From the NCBI GenBank assembly GCA_964438715.1, contig CAYTLQ010000243.1, positions 1 to 12,678 of the forward strand: a stretch of DNA of 12,678 bases, given 5' to 3'. The DNA comes from CAYTLQ01 sp964438715 (lineage in GTDB: Bacteria; Bacteroidota; Ignavibacteria; Ignavibacteriales; Ignavibacteriaceae). Positions 1 to 7,143 of the stretch are shown here, piece after piece (within the stretch, counting starts at the first letter, position 1; the number at the start of each line of letters is the position of its first letter). The notes below the pieces were generated by a model, which worked only from the letters and a program-made list of their open reading frames with translations, had not been told where the DNA came from and made no database searches. Made by a program: the position numbers and the translations under genes.

Positions 1-423
1 CATCAGTTTGATCATTTTCAGGCGCTCAGCCACTATATTGATGAAGCACGACAGAATCCCAAAATTAGTTTTATAATGGAATCTGTTATATCTGAGTTTA
101 TTGGTGATGAAAAACTCCGTGCAGTAAAAATTCTCAATCGAAAAACCGGTGAGGAATTCATTAAGGAGATCGATGGCGTTTTTGTGTTTATTGGTTATGT
201 CCCAAATACCGAAAAATTTCAGGGACTGCTTGAACTAAATAAAAACGGTGAAATTATTGTTTCTCCCGAAATGAAAACTAATATCGAAGGCGTTTTTGCC
301 GCAGGCGATTCGGTTGCGAAAAAATATCGACAGGTTACAACTGCAGTTGCTGACGGTACAATAGCCGCACTTAGTGCAACTGATTTTATTCAACATCTTC
401 AAAAAGCTGAAGTACCGGCTTAA
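1..423 (+). CDS. trxB: Thioredoxin reductase, C-terminal part (5' end outside window)
   Basis: The frame is open from the first base to TAA at 421-423, giving about 140 residues of a protein whose start lies upstream of the window. The visible part matches the C-terminal half of TrxB. It has a strand-rich NADPH-domain stretch (K-T-G-E-E), then G-V-F-V-F-I-G-Y-V-P-N-T-E, and then the FAD-binding close G-V-F-A-A-G-D-S-V followed by R-Q-V-T-T-A-V-A-D-G-T-I-A-A. The G-D and the R-Q-V-x-x-A pattern contact FAD in this family. TrxB is a cytoplasmic flavoenzyme that passes electrons from NADPH to thioredoxin; its redox C-x-x-C would lie upstream and is not visible here. The ATG at 76 is internal and is not the gene start. 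A hairpin follows at once, so this is the last gene of its transcript. A thioredoxin-reductase-like ferredoxin:NADP reductase is a less likely alternative. Confidence 0.88.
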   Translation, partial: HQFDHFQALSHYIDEARQNPKISFIMESVISEFIGDEKLRAVKILNRKTGEEFIKEIDGVFVFIGYVPNTEKFQGLLELNKNGEIIVSPEMKTNIEGVFAAGDSVAKKYRQVTTAVADGTIAALSATDFIQHLQKAEVPA

Positions 424-436
424 ACTGATTATTATA

Positions 437-470
437 GTTTGCGGTTGCATTTTCACTTGCAACCGCAAAT
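437..470 (+). terminator. Hairpin terminator after the thioredoxin reductase gene
   Basis: A perfect 12-bp inverted repeat (TTTGCGGTTGCA at 438-449 pairing with 458-469) encloses an 8-base loop, 14 bases after the stop codon. The right arm runs into a weakly T-rich stretch rather than a clean T-tract. The stem is GC-rich against an AT-rich background, and the next gene starts about 100 bases later, so it most likely ends the upstream transcript. Confidence 0.75.
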
Positions 471-565
471 TACCTCTTACCCTTACAGTTTCATATCTGT
501 TATTATTCACCTTTTGATTAATTTTCTCTTTCGAGATTTTTCGTATAAAAAGCCGGATCGTTACT

Positions 566-3500
566 ATGAGACCAATCGCACTTTTTTCTTTTGTTTTTCT
601 GGGATTAACAATTAATGTACTTACCCAGACTTTGGTTGCTTCATATCCTCTTCCCCGATATACTTATTATGATTATATATGGGGAATTACCAGGAAGGAT
701 GGGTACCTGTATCTGGCGACTGATTATACCCCTAACACCAGTGCATTTGCAAGAATTTACAAAGCAACGCAATCCGGAAGCATTGTTGACAGCATAATTT
801 CTCCTATACACTCAAATCATGGAATTGCGTGGGACGGCACACATTTCTGGATCGCTGAAGGATATCGCGCTACCGGCTGTAGGATTTACAAAGCAACTGA
901 AGCGGGAGTTATGGTTGACAGCTTTCAAACACCTCCTACTGCAGGAAGTCCAACGATTGGCATTGGCGATCTTGCAATCGATGGTAATAAACTGTGGTAC
1001 ACTGTTTTTTCACCCGATTTTGTTAGCTATCCAAATGGTTATGCATTCGCAATTGATATTAATTCAAAATCCGTTGTCGATACCATTCCTCTTCGAGGCA
1101 GACAGGTTCTGGGAATAGCTTCAAAGGGCGATACGATTTTTTATGTTAATGAAAATCAGTACTCTGGTGAAGTGGAACGAATTTATGCATACAGTCACTC
1201 TGTCGGCGATACAATTTTTTCCTTTCCCGTCCCCGATCCTGACGGTCAATGTAATCCGAAAGCTCTTCACTGGGATGGAACTCATCTCTGGCTTGTTGCT
1301 GAACGAATCGGCGGTTCAAGTTTTGTTTATAAAACTCTATATAAATACGAAATCACCGGCGGAGGTAACCCTGTTATCACCTCATCAACTAATCTGCTGA
1401 ATTTCGGCAATGTAAAAATAGGCGCTGACTCAGTATTAAGTTTAACTATCAGTAATATCGGAACGGCTAATCTCATCATCTCACAAATGAATTTTTCAAA
1501 TCCGGAATTTTCCCTTTTGCTTCCTTTCAACATCGATACAATTTCACCCGGTAGCCAGAAAAGTTACAACATTAAGTTTGCCCCCTCCAATTACGGTCAG
1601 GATTCAGCTCTGCTTACTATTATTTCTAATGATGCAGGAACCCCGAATAAAACTATACGACTTTACGGTAAAGGCATCTATGATGGTCCTCATCTTCAAC
1701 TGGAACAAAATGTGTTTAATTTCGGTTCGCGCAGAGTTCATTCAACAAACGGCTGGTACCTCAATATTTCAAATCAGGGAAGCAGTCCTCTCATTATTTA
1801 TTCAATAAATTCTTCCACTACTGCATTTTTTGCTGATTCTCTTGTTAGAAGTTTTCCGGTTATTATTGATTCACAAAACACTGTTGCCTTTAAAATATGG
1901 TTTAGGCCCGGTTCCGTTGGAGTGTTTCAGGATTCATTAGAAATCGAGACAAACCTTCAACCAATTATTCCTTTCAAAGTAAATCTTTCCGGAACGGGTG
2001 TACTTGGTTCTGCGGGTCTGGGTAATGTACTTTGGGAGGCAACTGTTCCTGATAATCCTTATGCATACATACAGGATTATAAACCAATGAGTATGAAACC
2101 TATTCAGGATGTAAATGGTGATGGAGTACAGGATATAATTGTTGCCGCCAGAAATTACCTTGTACTTTGTTATAACGGAAACGCATCCGGTACCGGCGAT
2201 TATATCTGGCAATTTAATACTGGCTACAACAATAATAATACCGGAGCGGTAATGTTTGAGGATGCATTACAGGTGCGCAGTGATATTGATGGCGATGGGA
2301 TACAAGATGTAGTTTTTGGCTGTGGCGGAGGAAATGAATTTGTTTATACTATCTCAGGCAGAACAGGCAAGACAATTTGGGCTTATGGTGACTCAGTAAG
2401 CTATGATGACGGTGATATTAATGGTTTACGCTCAGATAAGGATTTTAATGCCGATGGTATCGCTGATTTATTGGTTTCTGCAAGCGGATCAGGAACAGGT
2501 GGAAGACATAGCGTTATTTGCCTTAACGGTATCAACGGGTCTGTTCTCTTTACCAGCATTCAGCAGGCATCATTTACATTCGACATTACTTCTATGCCAA
2601 ATGGCGGCGCCATTTGTGTTGATCTGAGTAATGGCGGACCTTATAAATTAAATCGTTTTAATGACTTTGGACAGGAACTTTGGAGTATTAGTGTACCTGA
2701 TGTAATATGGAGCCTTCGCCAGATTCCTGATATTAATAACGATGGGCAGGCTGACATCGCCGCATTTACCGGAGGTATGAATGTTAATATGCTTGGTATT
2801 AGCGGCAGTAATGGCGCTGTAGTATGGCAAACACATTATCCGCTCTATGCTACATTTTCTACCATTCATCAAATTTCTGATCTTAATAACAACCATTTCG
2901 CAGATCTTATTTTCAGTGGTAAAGAAGGTGTATTCAGGTTGGATTCGCAAAATGGTGCAACTATCTGGTCGAATGCACTCGATGCAAGTTATGTTTTCGG
3001 AGTATATGAATTGGATGATTATACTAACGATGGCATAAAAGAAATTGGAGCAGGAACAAATAATAGCAATCTCTTTGTTCTCAACGGCGCTAATGGCAAT
3101 GTGATTCAACAATATAATTTTGGCAGTCCTGTTGAAAATTCAGTTGAGAGGGTTATAAAACTTCAGGATATTGATGCAAACGGATATGACGAGTTTGTGG
3201 TAGGTGTAAAAAACGGAATAATTTCTTGTTATTCCGGTGGTTCTTCAAATCCCATTCCGGTAGAAATAACTACCTTCACTGCTGTCGTAAATAATAATAA
3301 AGTACTGCTGAACTGGCAGACTGCAACTGAACTAAACAATCATAGGTTTGAAATTCAAAGAGCGGACGAGAAAAATGGAATATTTAACACAGTTGGAATT
3401 GTGAAAGGTGCAGGAACAACTTCAGAGCATCATTATTACACATTTACCGACGCTCCCGACTTTTCTACAGGCAAAAAGTTTTATTACCGTCTCAAAAGTG

Positions 3501-3826
3501 TATCAGTCTCCGGCGAAGAAGAATTCTCTGAGATTCTTACCGTCTCCGGGACTGATGAAATTTTTTCTTTTGAGCTCGCACAAAATTATCCTAACCCATT
3601 TAATCCTCATTCAAGAATTGATTTCAGCATTCCTGCGGACACTTTCGTAAAATTAGAACTTTACGACCAAACCGGTCAGATTGTCAGGACATTAGTTAAT
3701 GGCAATCTTCAGGCCGGTAAACATGCTGTTATTATAGATGCAGAAAATCTGGTTAGTGGCGTTTATTTTTATAGGTTACTTGCTGATGGGAAAGTTATCG
3801 TAAAAAAACTCACTATTCTGAAATAA
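566..3826 (+). CDS. Secreted multidomain beta-propeller protein with T9SS type A sorting domain
   Basis: A 1086-residue exported protein. Residues 1-25 are a hydrophobic signal peptide (M-R-P then I-A-L-F-S-F-V-F-L). Residues 30-265 carry repeated W-D-G-T-H-x-W and L-x-I-D-G-N-x-L-W motifs suggesting a first beta-propeller. Residues 270-372 and 374-477 are two ASH/HYDIN-like ('choice-of-anchor D') beta-sandwiches (L-N-F-G-x-V, I-S-N-x-G, ending G-x-G). Residues 510-890 form a second propeller with seven D-x-N/D-x-D-G-x-x-D type loops (starting near 515, 573, 626, 722, 772, 818 and 868), resembling FG-GAP/VCBS calcium loops, mixed with PQQ-like N-G-x-x-G-x-x-x-W turns. Residues 897-994 look like a fibronectin-III module. 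Residues 1001-1086 are the type IX sorting domain (N-Y-P-N-P-F-N-P, then G-V-Y-F-Y-R-L and a basic K-K end), predicting passage through T9SS to the surface or medium. No catalytic motif is visible; adhesion or ligand binding is inference. There is no Shine-Dalgarno sequence. The gene is monocistronic, between a terminator and a convergent gene. Confidence 0.88.
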   Translation: MRPIALFSFVFLGLTINVLTQTLVASYPLPRYTYYDYIWGITRKDGYLYLATDYTPNTSAFARIYKATQSGSIVDSIISPIHSNHGIAWDGTHFWIAEGYRATGCRIYKATEAGVMVDSFQTPPTAGSPTIGIGDLAIDGNKLWYTVFSPDFVSYPNGYAFAIDINSKSVVDTIPLRGRQVLGIASKGDTIFYVNENQYSGEVERIYAYSHSVGDTIFSFPVPDPDGQCNPKALHWDGTHLWLVAERIGGSSFVYKTLYKYEITGGGNPVITSSTNLLNFGNVKIGADSVLSLTISNIGTANLIISQMNFSNPEFSLLLPFNIDTISPGSQKSYNIKFAPSNYGQDSALLTIISNDAGTPNKTIRLYGKGIYDGPHLQLEQNVFNFGSRRVHSTNGWYLNISNQGSSPLIIYSINSSTTAFFADSLVRSFPVIIDSQNTVAFKIWFRPGSVGVFQDSLEIETNLQPIIPFKVNLSGTGVLGSAGLGNVLWEATVPDNPYAYIQDYKPMSMKPIQDVNGDGVQDIIVAARNYLVLCYNGNASGTGDYIWQFNTGYNNNNTGAVMFEDALQVRSDIDGDGIQDVVFGCGGGNEFVYTISGRTGKTIWAYGDSVSYDDGDINGLRSDKDFNADGIADLLVSASGSGTGGRHSVICLNGINGSVLFTSIQQASFTFDITSMPNGGAICVDLSNGGPYKLNRFNDFGQELWSISVPDVIWSLRQIPDINNDGQADIAAFTGGMNVNMLGISGSNGAVVWQTHYPLYATFSTIHQISDLNNNHFADLIFSGKEGVFRLDSQNGATIWSNALDASYVFGVYELDDYTNDGIKEIGAGTNNSNLFVLNGANGNVIQQYNFGSPVENSVERVIKLQDIDANGYDEFVVGVKNGIISCYSGGSSNPIPVEITTFTAVVNNNKVLLNWQTATELNNHRFEIQRADEKNGIFNTVGIVKGAGTTSEHHYYTFTDAPDFSTGKKFYYRLKSVSVSGEEEFSEILTVSGTDEIFSFELAQNYPNPFNPHSRIDFSIPADTFVKLELYDQTGQIVRTLVNGNLQAGKHAVIIDAENLVSGVYFYRLLADGKVIVKKLTILK

Positions 3827-3942
3827 AGCATTTAGAAAGATGATTTAGTAAAATGTTTGTCTGGCTAATTATTTGTAAAAAAGCTTTGAAGAAGAATTAT
3901 TAATTATTCAATCATAATAAGTAATGATGTTTATTCGAATGA

Positions 3943-4008
3943 AAAAGTAATTTTCAATTGCGGAGATAATTACTTTTACTTACAATTTGATTCATGATTT
4001 TTCTCCGC
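3943..4008. terminator. Overlapping inverted repeats between convergent genes (possible bidirectional terminator)
   Basis: Two inverted repeats interlock in the gap between convergent genes. AAAAGTAATT (3943-3952) pairs perfectly with AATTACTTTT (3968-3977) around a 15-base loop. GCGGAGA inside that loop (3960-3966) is complementary to TCTCCGC (4002-4008), two bases before the minus-strand stop codon. On the minus-strand transcript the GC-rich pair forms a stem just past the stop, followed by a T-rich run. Position and symmetry fit a shared terminator. The 35-base loop of the GC-rich pair is unusually long, so confidence is moderate. Confidence 0.45.
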
Positions 4009-4010
4009 AT

Positions 4011-4502
4011 TTACATTATTATTTCTATTTTTTTCGGGACTCTCCCAAACCATGTAAAAATGTGTTTCAGACATCTGTGACCAAAATCTGCATTCTTTAT
4101 AAACATTAACGGACAACCACCGTCGATTACCTTTAAACCATTTATTCTGCAATAATTCACAGCATCTTCCGATACGCTATTTCCGAAAGAACGGTGCATC
4201 CAAACATATTTTACTCCGGCAGATACTGCATCGCGGCAAATTGAAAAAGTTATTTCCGGTTTGTTTATAATTATAACGCCCTCAACTCCTCCGGGAATAT
4301 CTTTTAGTCTGTTAAAGCATCGTACGCCATGCCATTCATCTGCATGATGATGAACCGGGATAAGATTGTAACCACTCCTGCGAAGAACATTGTAAATAGC
4401 TTCTGCGGCATCTTTTTTTCTGCGGGAGAGTCCAGTTATCGCAATAGTACTTAAAGAGAAGAACTCGTCAGCGACCGTCTTAATGGATAGAGAATTTTTC
4501 AT
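4011..4502 (-). CDS. CoA-binding domain protein (YccU-like Rossmann fold)
   Basis: A 163-residue soluble protein from ATG at 4502-4500 to TAA at 4013-4011. Residues 16-27 give the first beta strand and glycine turn (I-A-I-T-G-L-S-R). This is followed by an amphipathic helix, L-R-R-S-G-Y-N-L-I-P-V-H at 40-51, and V-E-G-V-I-I-I-N-K-P-E at 73-83, as in CoA_binding_2 proteins. The second half has W-M-H-R-S-F-G (101-107) and the signature G-G-C-P-L-M-F (128-134), then D-F-G-H-R-C and a G-R-V-P near the end, as in the branch of this family with that Cys motif. Members bind CoA through a Rossmann-like fold; some have been linked to CoA-thiol modification, but the cellular role is not settled. A TTG nine bases upstream (4511) is an alternative start; ATG is preferred because neither has a ribosome-binding site and the extra three residues add nothing. 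It is transcribed away from the histidine kinase, sharing the 4503-4760 regulatory gap. Confidence 0.8.
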   Translation of the reverse strand: MKNSLSIKTVADEFFSLSTIAITGLSRRKKDAAEAIYNVLRRSGYNLIPVHHHADEWHGVRCFNRLKDIPGGVEGVIIINKPEITFSICRDAVSAGVKYVWMHRSFGNSVSEDAVNYCRINGLKVIDGGCPLMFIKNADFGHRCLKHIFTWFGRVPKKIEIIM

Positions 4503-4573
4503 ATTAATCAAATTTGCTTTTGTTTACTAACGAAATATCACTTATTCAGTGCGAATAAAAAAATTGAATATTA

Positions 4574-4591
4574 TTGTGACTTCTGTCACCC
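4574..4591. promoter_or_regulatory. CRP/FNR-like dyad operator
   Basis: TTGTGACTTCTGTCACCC contains the symmetric core GTGAC-N4-GTCAC, equivalently TGTGA-N6-TCACc, the half-site layout used by CRP/FNR-superfamily regulators (CRP, HcpR and relatives). It lies about 72 bp upstream of the minus-strand CoA-binding gene start and about 170 bp upstream of the plus-strand kinase, so the CoA-binding gene is the more natural target. No regulator gene is in the window. The match is by eye. Confidence 0.4.
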
Positions 4592-4708
4592 ACTAAATAA
4601 TTTTAATAAAATCTGGTTAGGTAAATTGAGTAAGGCAGGTATAGAATTAATGTCACTTATTTTAGCTAATTTATTAAATAACTTTCAATAAGTTTCGATG
4701 ATACAAAA

Positions 4709-4714
4709 TATAAT
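4709..4714 (+). promoter_or_regulatory. Possible -10 element for the histidine kinase gene
   Basis: A perfect TATAAT lies 46 bases upstream of the kinase ATG, which would place transcription start near 4721 with a leader of about 40 bases. No convincing -35 hexamer is seen 16-18 bases upstream; TTTCAA at 4683 is spaced too far. In sequence this AT-rich such a hexamer arises easily by chance. Confidence 0.3.
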
Positions 4715-4734
4715 TAAACCCATTTTCAAGAAGA

Positions 4735-4748
4735 TTACTTTAAAGTAA
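4735..4748. promoter_or_regulatory. Perfect 14-bp palindrome before the histidine kinase start
   Basis: TTACTTTAAAGTAA is its own reverse complement over all 14 bases and ends 12 bases before the kinase ATG. Coming after a possible -10 element, it would lie in the early transcribed region, where a dimeric repressor could block transcription; as RNA it would not fold well because it has no loop. No ribosome-binding site separates it from the ATG. Confidence 0.4.
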
Positions 4749-4760
4749 ACCTAACAATCA

Positions 4761-7031
4761 ATGGAACCGTTCAATTTCTTCGGACTTAAGAAAAATCCGT
4801 GGAAAATTTTATTTCTCTCGGTAATTGTCTCAGTGTTCTTTTTCTACGGTTGTAAGAATACCGAAGAAACGGAATTTCATCTAAAGGCAGATAATTTAAT
4901 AAATGAACTTAATCAAATAGTAACTGAAGATACTCTTCTCATAAGAAAATTATCTGATTCTTTATACAATCTTTCCGTAAAAAGCGGTTATGAATTTGGA
5001 AGATTAAAAGCCCTTTTCTTCAAGGGAAGATACTTTAATTTCAGCGACAAGCATGATGAGGCTATAGCAGTTTTCAAAGAGGGGCTTTCTTCAAGTATAA
5101 AAATCAATAACATTGAATTACAATCTGATTTCATTCATGAAACCGGACGGGCATATTATCGTCAGCAAAAGCATTTATTAGCTATCGATCAGTTTCAAAA
5201 AGCCCTTGAGCTGCGTAAACAAACAACCGATTCCGCAAAATTAGCCTCGTCAATTCATAATATTGGCCTTGCATATTGGAATATGTCTCAGTTCGATACT
5301 GCATTAGTTTATTTTAAGCGCTCACTGGAAATCCGTAAAAATCTCCCTGAAAATATCGACCTCGCCTATACTTATAATAATATTGGCACTATTTATTATA
5401 ATTGGGCATCCTACGAGCAGGCTCTCAGTTTCTATCTCCCTGCTCTCAGAATTCTCAAAAATCTCAATCACATTGACGGCATCGGCAGGGCTCTTTGTAA
5501 TATAGGGTTAGTGTATCTTGAAACTGAGCGAACATCGAAGGCTCTAGACTTTTTCCGTGAATCTCTCAGCTATACAATTCCGGCAGGTAACCGTGAGGTT
5601 ACTGCTTATGCTTACACCTGTATTGGGAACGCATATAAAAATTCATTACCTGATTCATCAAGACATTACTATAACATGGCCCTGAAAGAATATACTGCCG
5701 TTAATTACATAGGCGGAATATTATTGAGCCTTAAGGGCATTGGTGAATTAAACATAAGCCTGAGAAATTACGATCTCGCAAAAAAATATTTTGAGAGGAT
5801 ACTGGAAACCGCCGAAAAAAAAGACATTAAAATGCGGGTATCTGAAGCAAATAAATACCTCGGTGATATAGCACTGGCAGAACATAATTATTCTAATGCC
5901 ATCGTGCATTACAAAAAGTGCATTGAAATTGCTACCAATCAAAGTATCCTGTTACTCCTCAGGGATGCGTATAAAAACATCGGGACAGCTTATGCAAATC
6001 TCCACGACTTTAAAAGCGCTTATGAAGCTGAAAAAAAATATGAGGAATACAATTATAAAATTGAAAATGAAAGAATTTCCAAACGCCTTGATGAGTTGAA
6101 AATCAGTTACGAGCGTCAGAAATTCGATCTTGATTTGCAGGCAAAAACCTTAGAAAACGAGAGACAAAGACTATATCTGATTGTGACAGTTATTATTATA
6201 GCCTTCTTGTTCGGACTTTCAGCAATTCTTTACTTGACAGGAAGAAAAAGAAAAATTATCAATATCCTTCTTGAAGAAAAAAATGCTCTTATTGAAGGAC
6301 AACAACAACAGCTTTCAATTAAGAACGAAGAATTAATGACAAGTAATCAGGCAAAAGATAAACTGTTTTCTATTATTGCTCATGATTTAAAGAGTCCATT
6401 CAATGCTTTAATTAATTATTCTGCGTTTCTCCGTCAGGATTACGGTGAGCTGGACGATGCCACGAAACTAGAATTTATTACCGCCCTGGAAAACACTTCT
6501 AAAATGACTTATGAGCTTCTCGAAAACCTCCTGCATTATGCTATGTCTCAAACCGGAAAACTTGAAAATAACCCCGGGACTGTTTCTCTTTATGAACTTT
6601 CAGAAAAAAGTTGCAGACTCTATGAATCTTCAACTGAGCAGAAAGGTATAAAAATTATTAATAATGTTCCTCCCGATTTAACTGCGTGGGCTGATGAACA
6701 CATGATTGATATTGTTATCCGGAATCTTGTAAATAATGCTGTAAAATTCTGCGAAAAAGGTGATACTATAGAGCTTTCTGGCGAAGTTATTGGAGATAAG
6801 ATATGCCTTTCCGTTCAGGATACAGGCATCGGCATGGATGAAAATATTAAAAACAACCTGTTTAAAACCATTGGGATTAAGGGCATGAAAGGAACTAAAG
6901 GTGAAAAAGGAACAGGTCTAGGGTTAGGACTATGCAAAGAATTTATCGAAAAAAATAATGGTATTATTGCGGTTGAATCTGAGCCCGGTAAAGGCAGTCG
7001 TTTTTATTTCTATTTGCCGCGTAGTAAATGA
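4761..7031 (+). CDS. Membrane sensor histidine kinase with extracytoplasmic TPR array
   Basis: A 756-residue sensor kinase. Residues 1-31 are a basic then hydrophobic export signal ending F-Y-G-C31, a loose lipobox. About residues 80-425 form eight or nine tetratricopeptide repeats, marked by recurring N-I-G-x-A-Y and A-L-x-x-F-x-x-x-L-E. Residues 430-470 are charged and helical (coiled coil), 471-494 are a transmembrane helix, and 495-535 are a second coiled-coil linker. The HisKA motif is F-S-I-I-A-H-D-L-K-S-P with phospho-acceptor His541. The HATPase domain has the N box ending N659-A-V-K-F, G1 D687-T-G-I-G and G2 G717-T-G-L-G-L. All kinase boxes are intact, so it should autophosphorylate. 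The TPR array lies on the periplasmic side, where it would bind a protein or peptide partner; the signal is unknown. No receiver domain or response-regulator gene is nearby, so it is an orphan. The start is the ATG that gives an export signal; there is no Shine-Dalgarno sequence. Confidence 0.9.
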   Translation: MEPFNFFGLKKNPWKILFLSVIVSVFFFYGCKNTEETEFHLKADNLINELNQIVTEDTLLIRKLSDSLYNLSVKSGYEFGRLKALFFKGRYFNFSDKHDEAIAVFKEGLSSSIKINNIELQSDFIHETGRAYYRQQKHLLAIDQFQKALELRKQTTDSAKLASSIHNIGLAYWNMSQFDTALVYFKRSLEIRKNLPENIDLAYTYNNIGTIYYNWASYEQALSFYLPALRILKNLNHIDGIGRALCNIGLVYLETERTSKALDFFRESLSYTIPAGNREVTAYAYTCIGNAYKNSLPDSSRHYYNMALKEYTAVNYIGGILLSLKGIGELNISLRNYDLAKKYFERILETAEKKDIKMRVSEANKYLGDIALAEHNYSNAIVHYKKCIEIATNQSILLLLRDAYKNIGTAYANLHDFKSAYEAEKKYEEYNYKIENERISKRLDELKISYERQKFDLDLQAKTLENERQRLYLIVTVIIIAFLFGLSAILYLTGRKRKIINILLEEKNALIEGQQQQLSIKNEELMTSNQAKDKLFSIIAHDLKSPFNALINYSAFLRQDYGELDDATKLEFITALENTSKMTYELLENLLHYAMSQTGKLENNPGTVSLYELSEKSCRLYESSTEQKGIKIINNVPPDLTAWADEHMIDIVIRNLVNNAVKFCEKGDTIELSGEVIGDKICLSVQDTGIGMDENIKNNLFKTIGIKGMKGTKGEKGTGLGLGLCKEFIEKNNGIIAVESEPGKGSRFYFYLPRSK

Positions 7032-7143
7032 CTTTAAAAACATAGTAACTTTCCGTTTTGTCCTTCTTCAATTTCCAACTACTCATAATATTCAAAAAAA
7101 GTATTTATTTTAGAGAATCACACTAAAACTATAAGGCGTCGCA

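Noticed and set aside
2648..3112. A 154-codon open frame on the minus strand inside the secreted propeller gene
   Set aside because: It lies wholly antisense to a well-supported coding region with clear domain motifs, and its translation shows no recognisable domain or export signal.
4503..4511. TTG at 4511 as the start of the CoA-binding gene
   Set aside because: It adds only three residues, has no ribosome-binding site, and an ATG is available at 4502 directly ahead of the conserved region.
4538..4661. Direct repeat TCACTTATT at 4538-4546 and 4653-4661, and the small dyad CACT-TATTC-AGTG at 4539-4551
   Set aside because: Nine AT-rich bases repeated within 258 bp, and a 4-bp stem, are easily expected by chance. 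Neither aligns with a promoter element.
7032..7143. A Bacteroidota-type promoter (TTTG / TAnnTTTG) before the propeller operon
   Set aside because: T-rich segments such as TATTTATTTTAG only loosely resemble the -7 element and there is no matching -33 at the right spacing, so no promoter was called.
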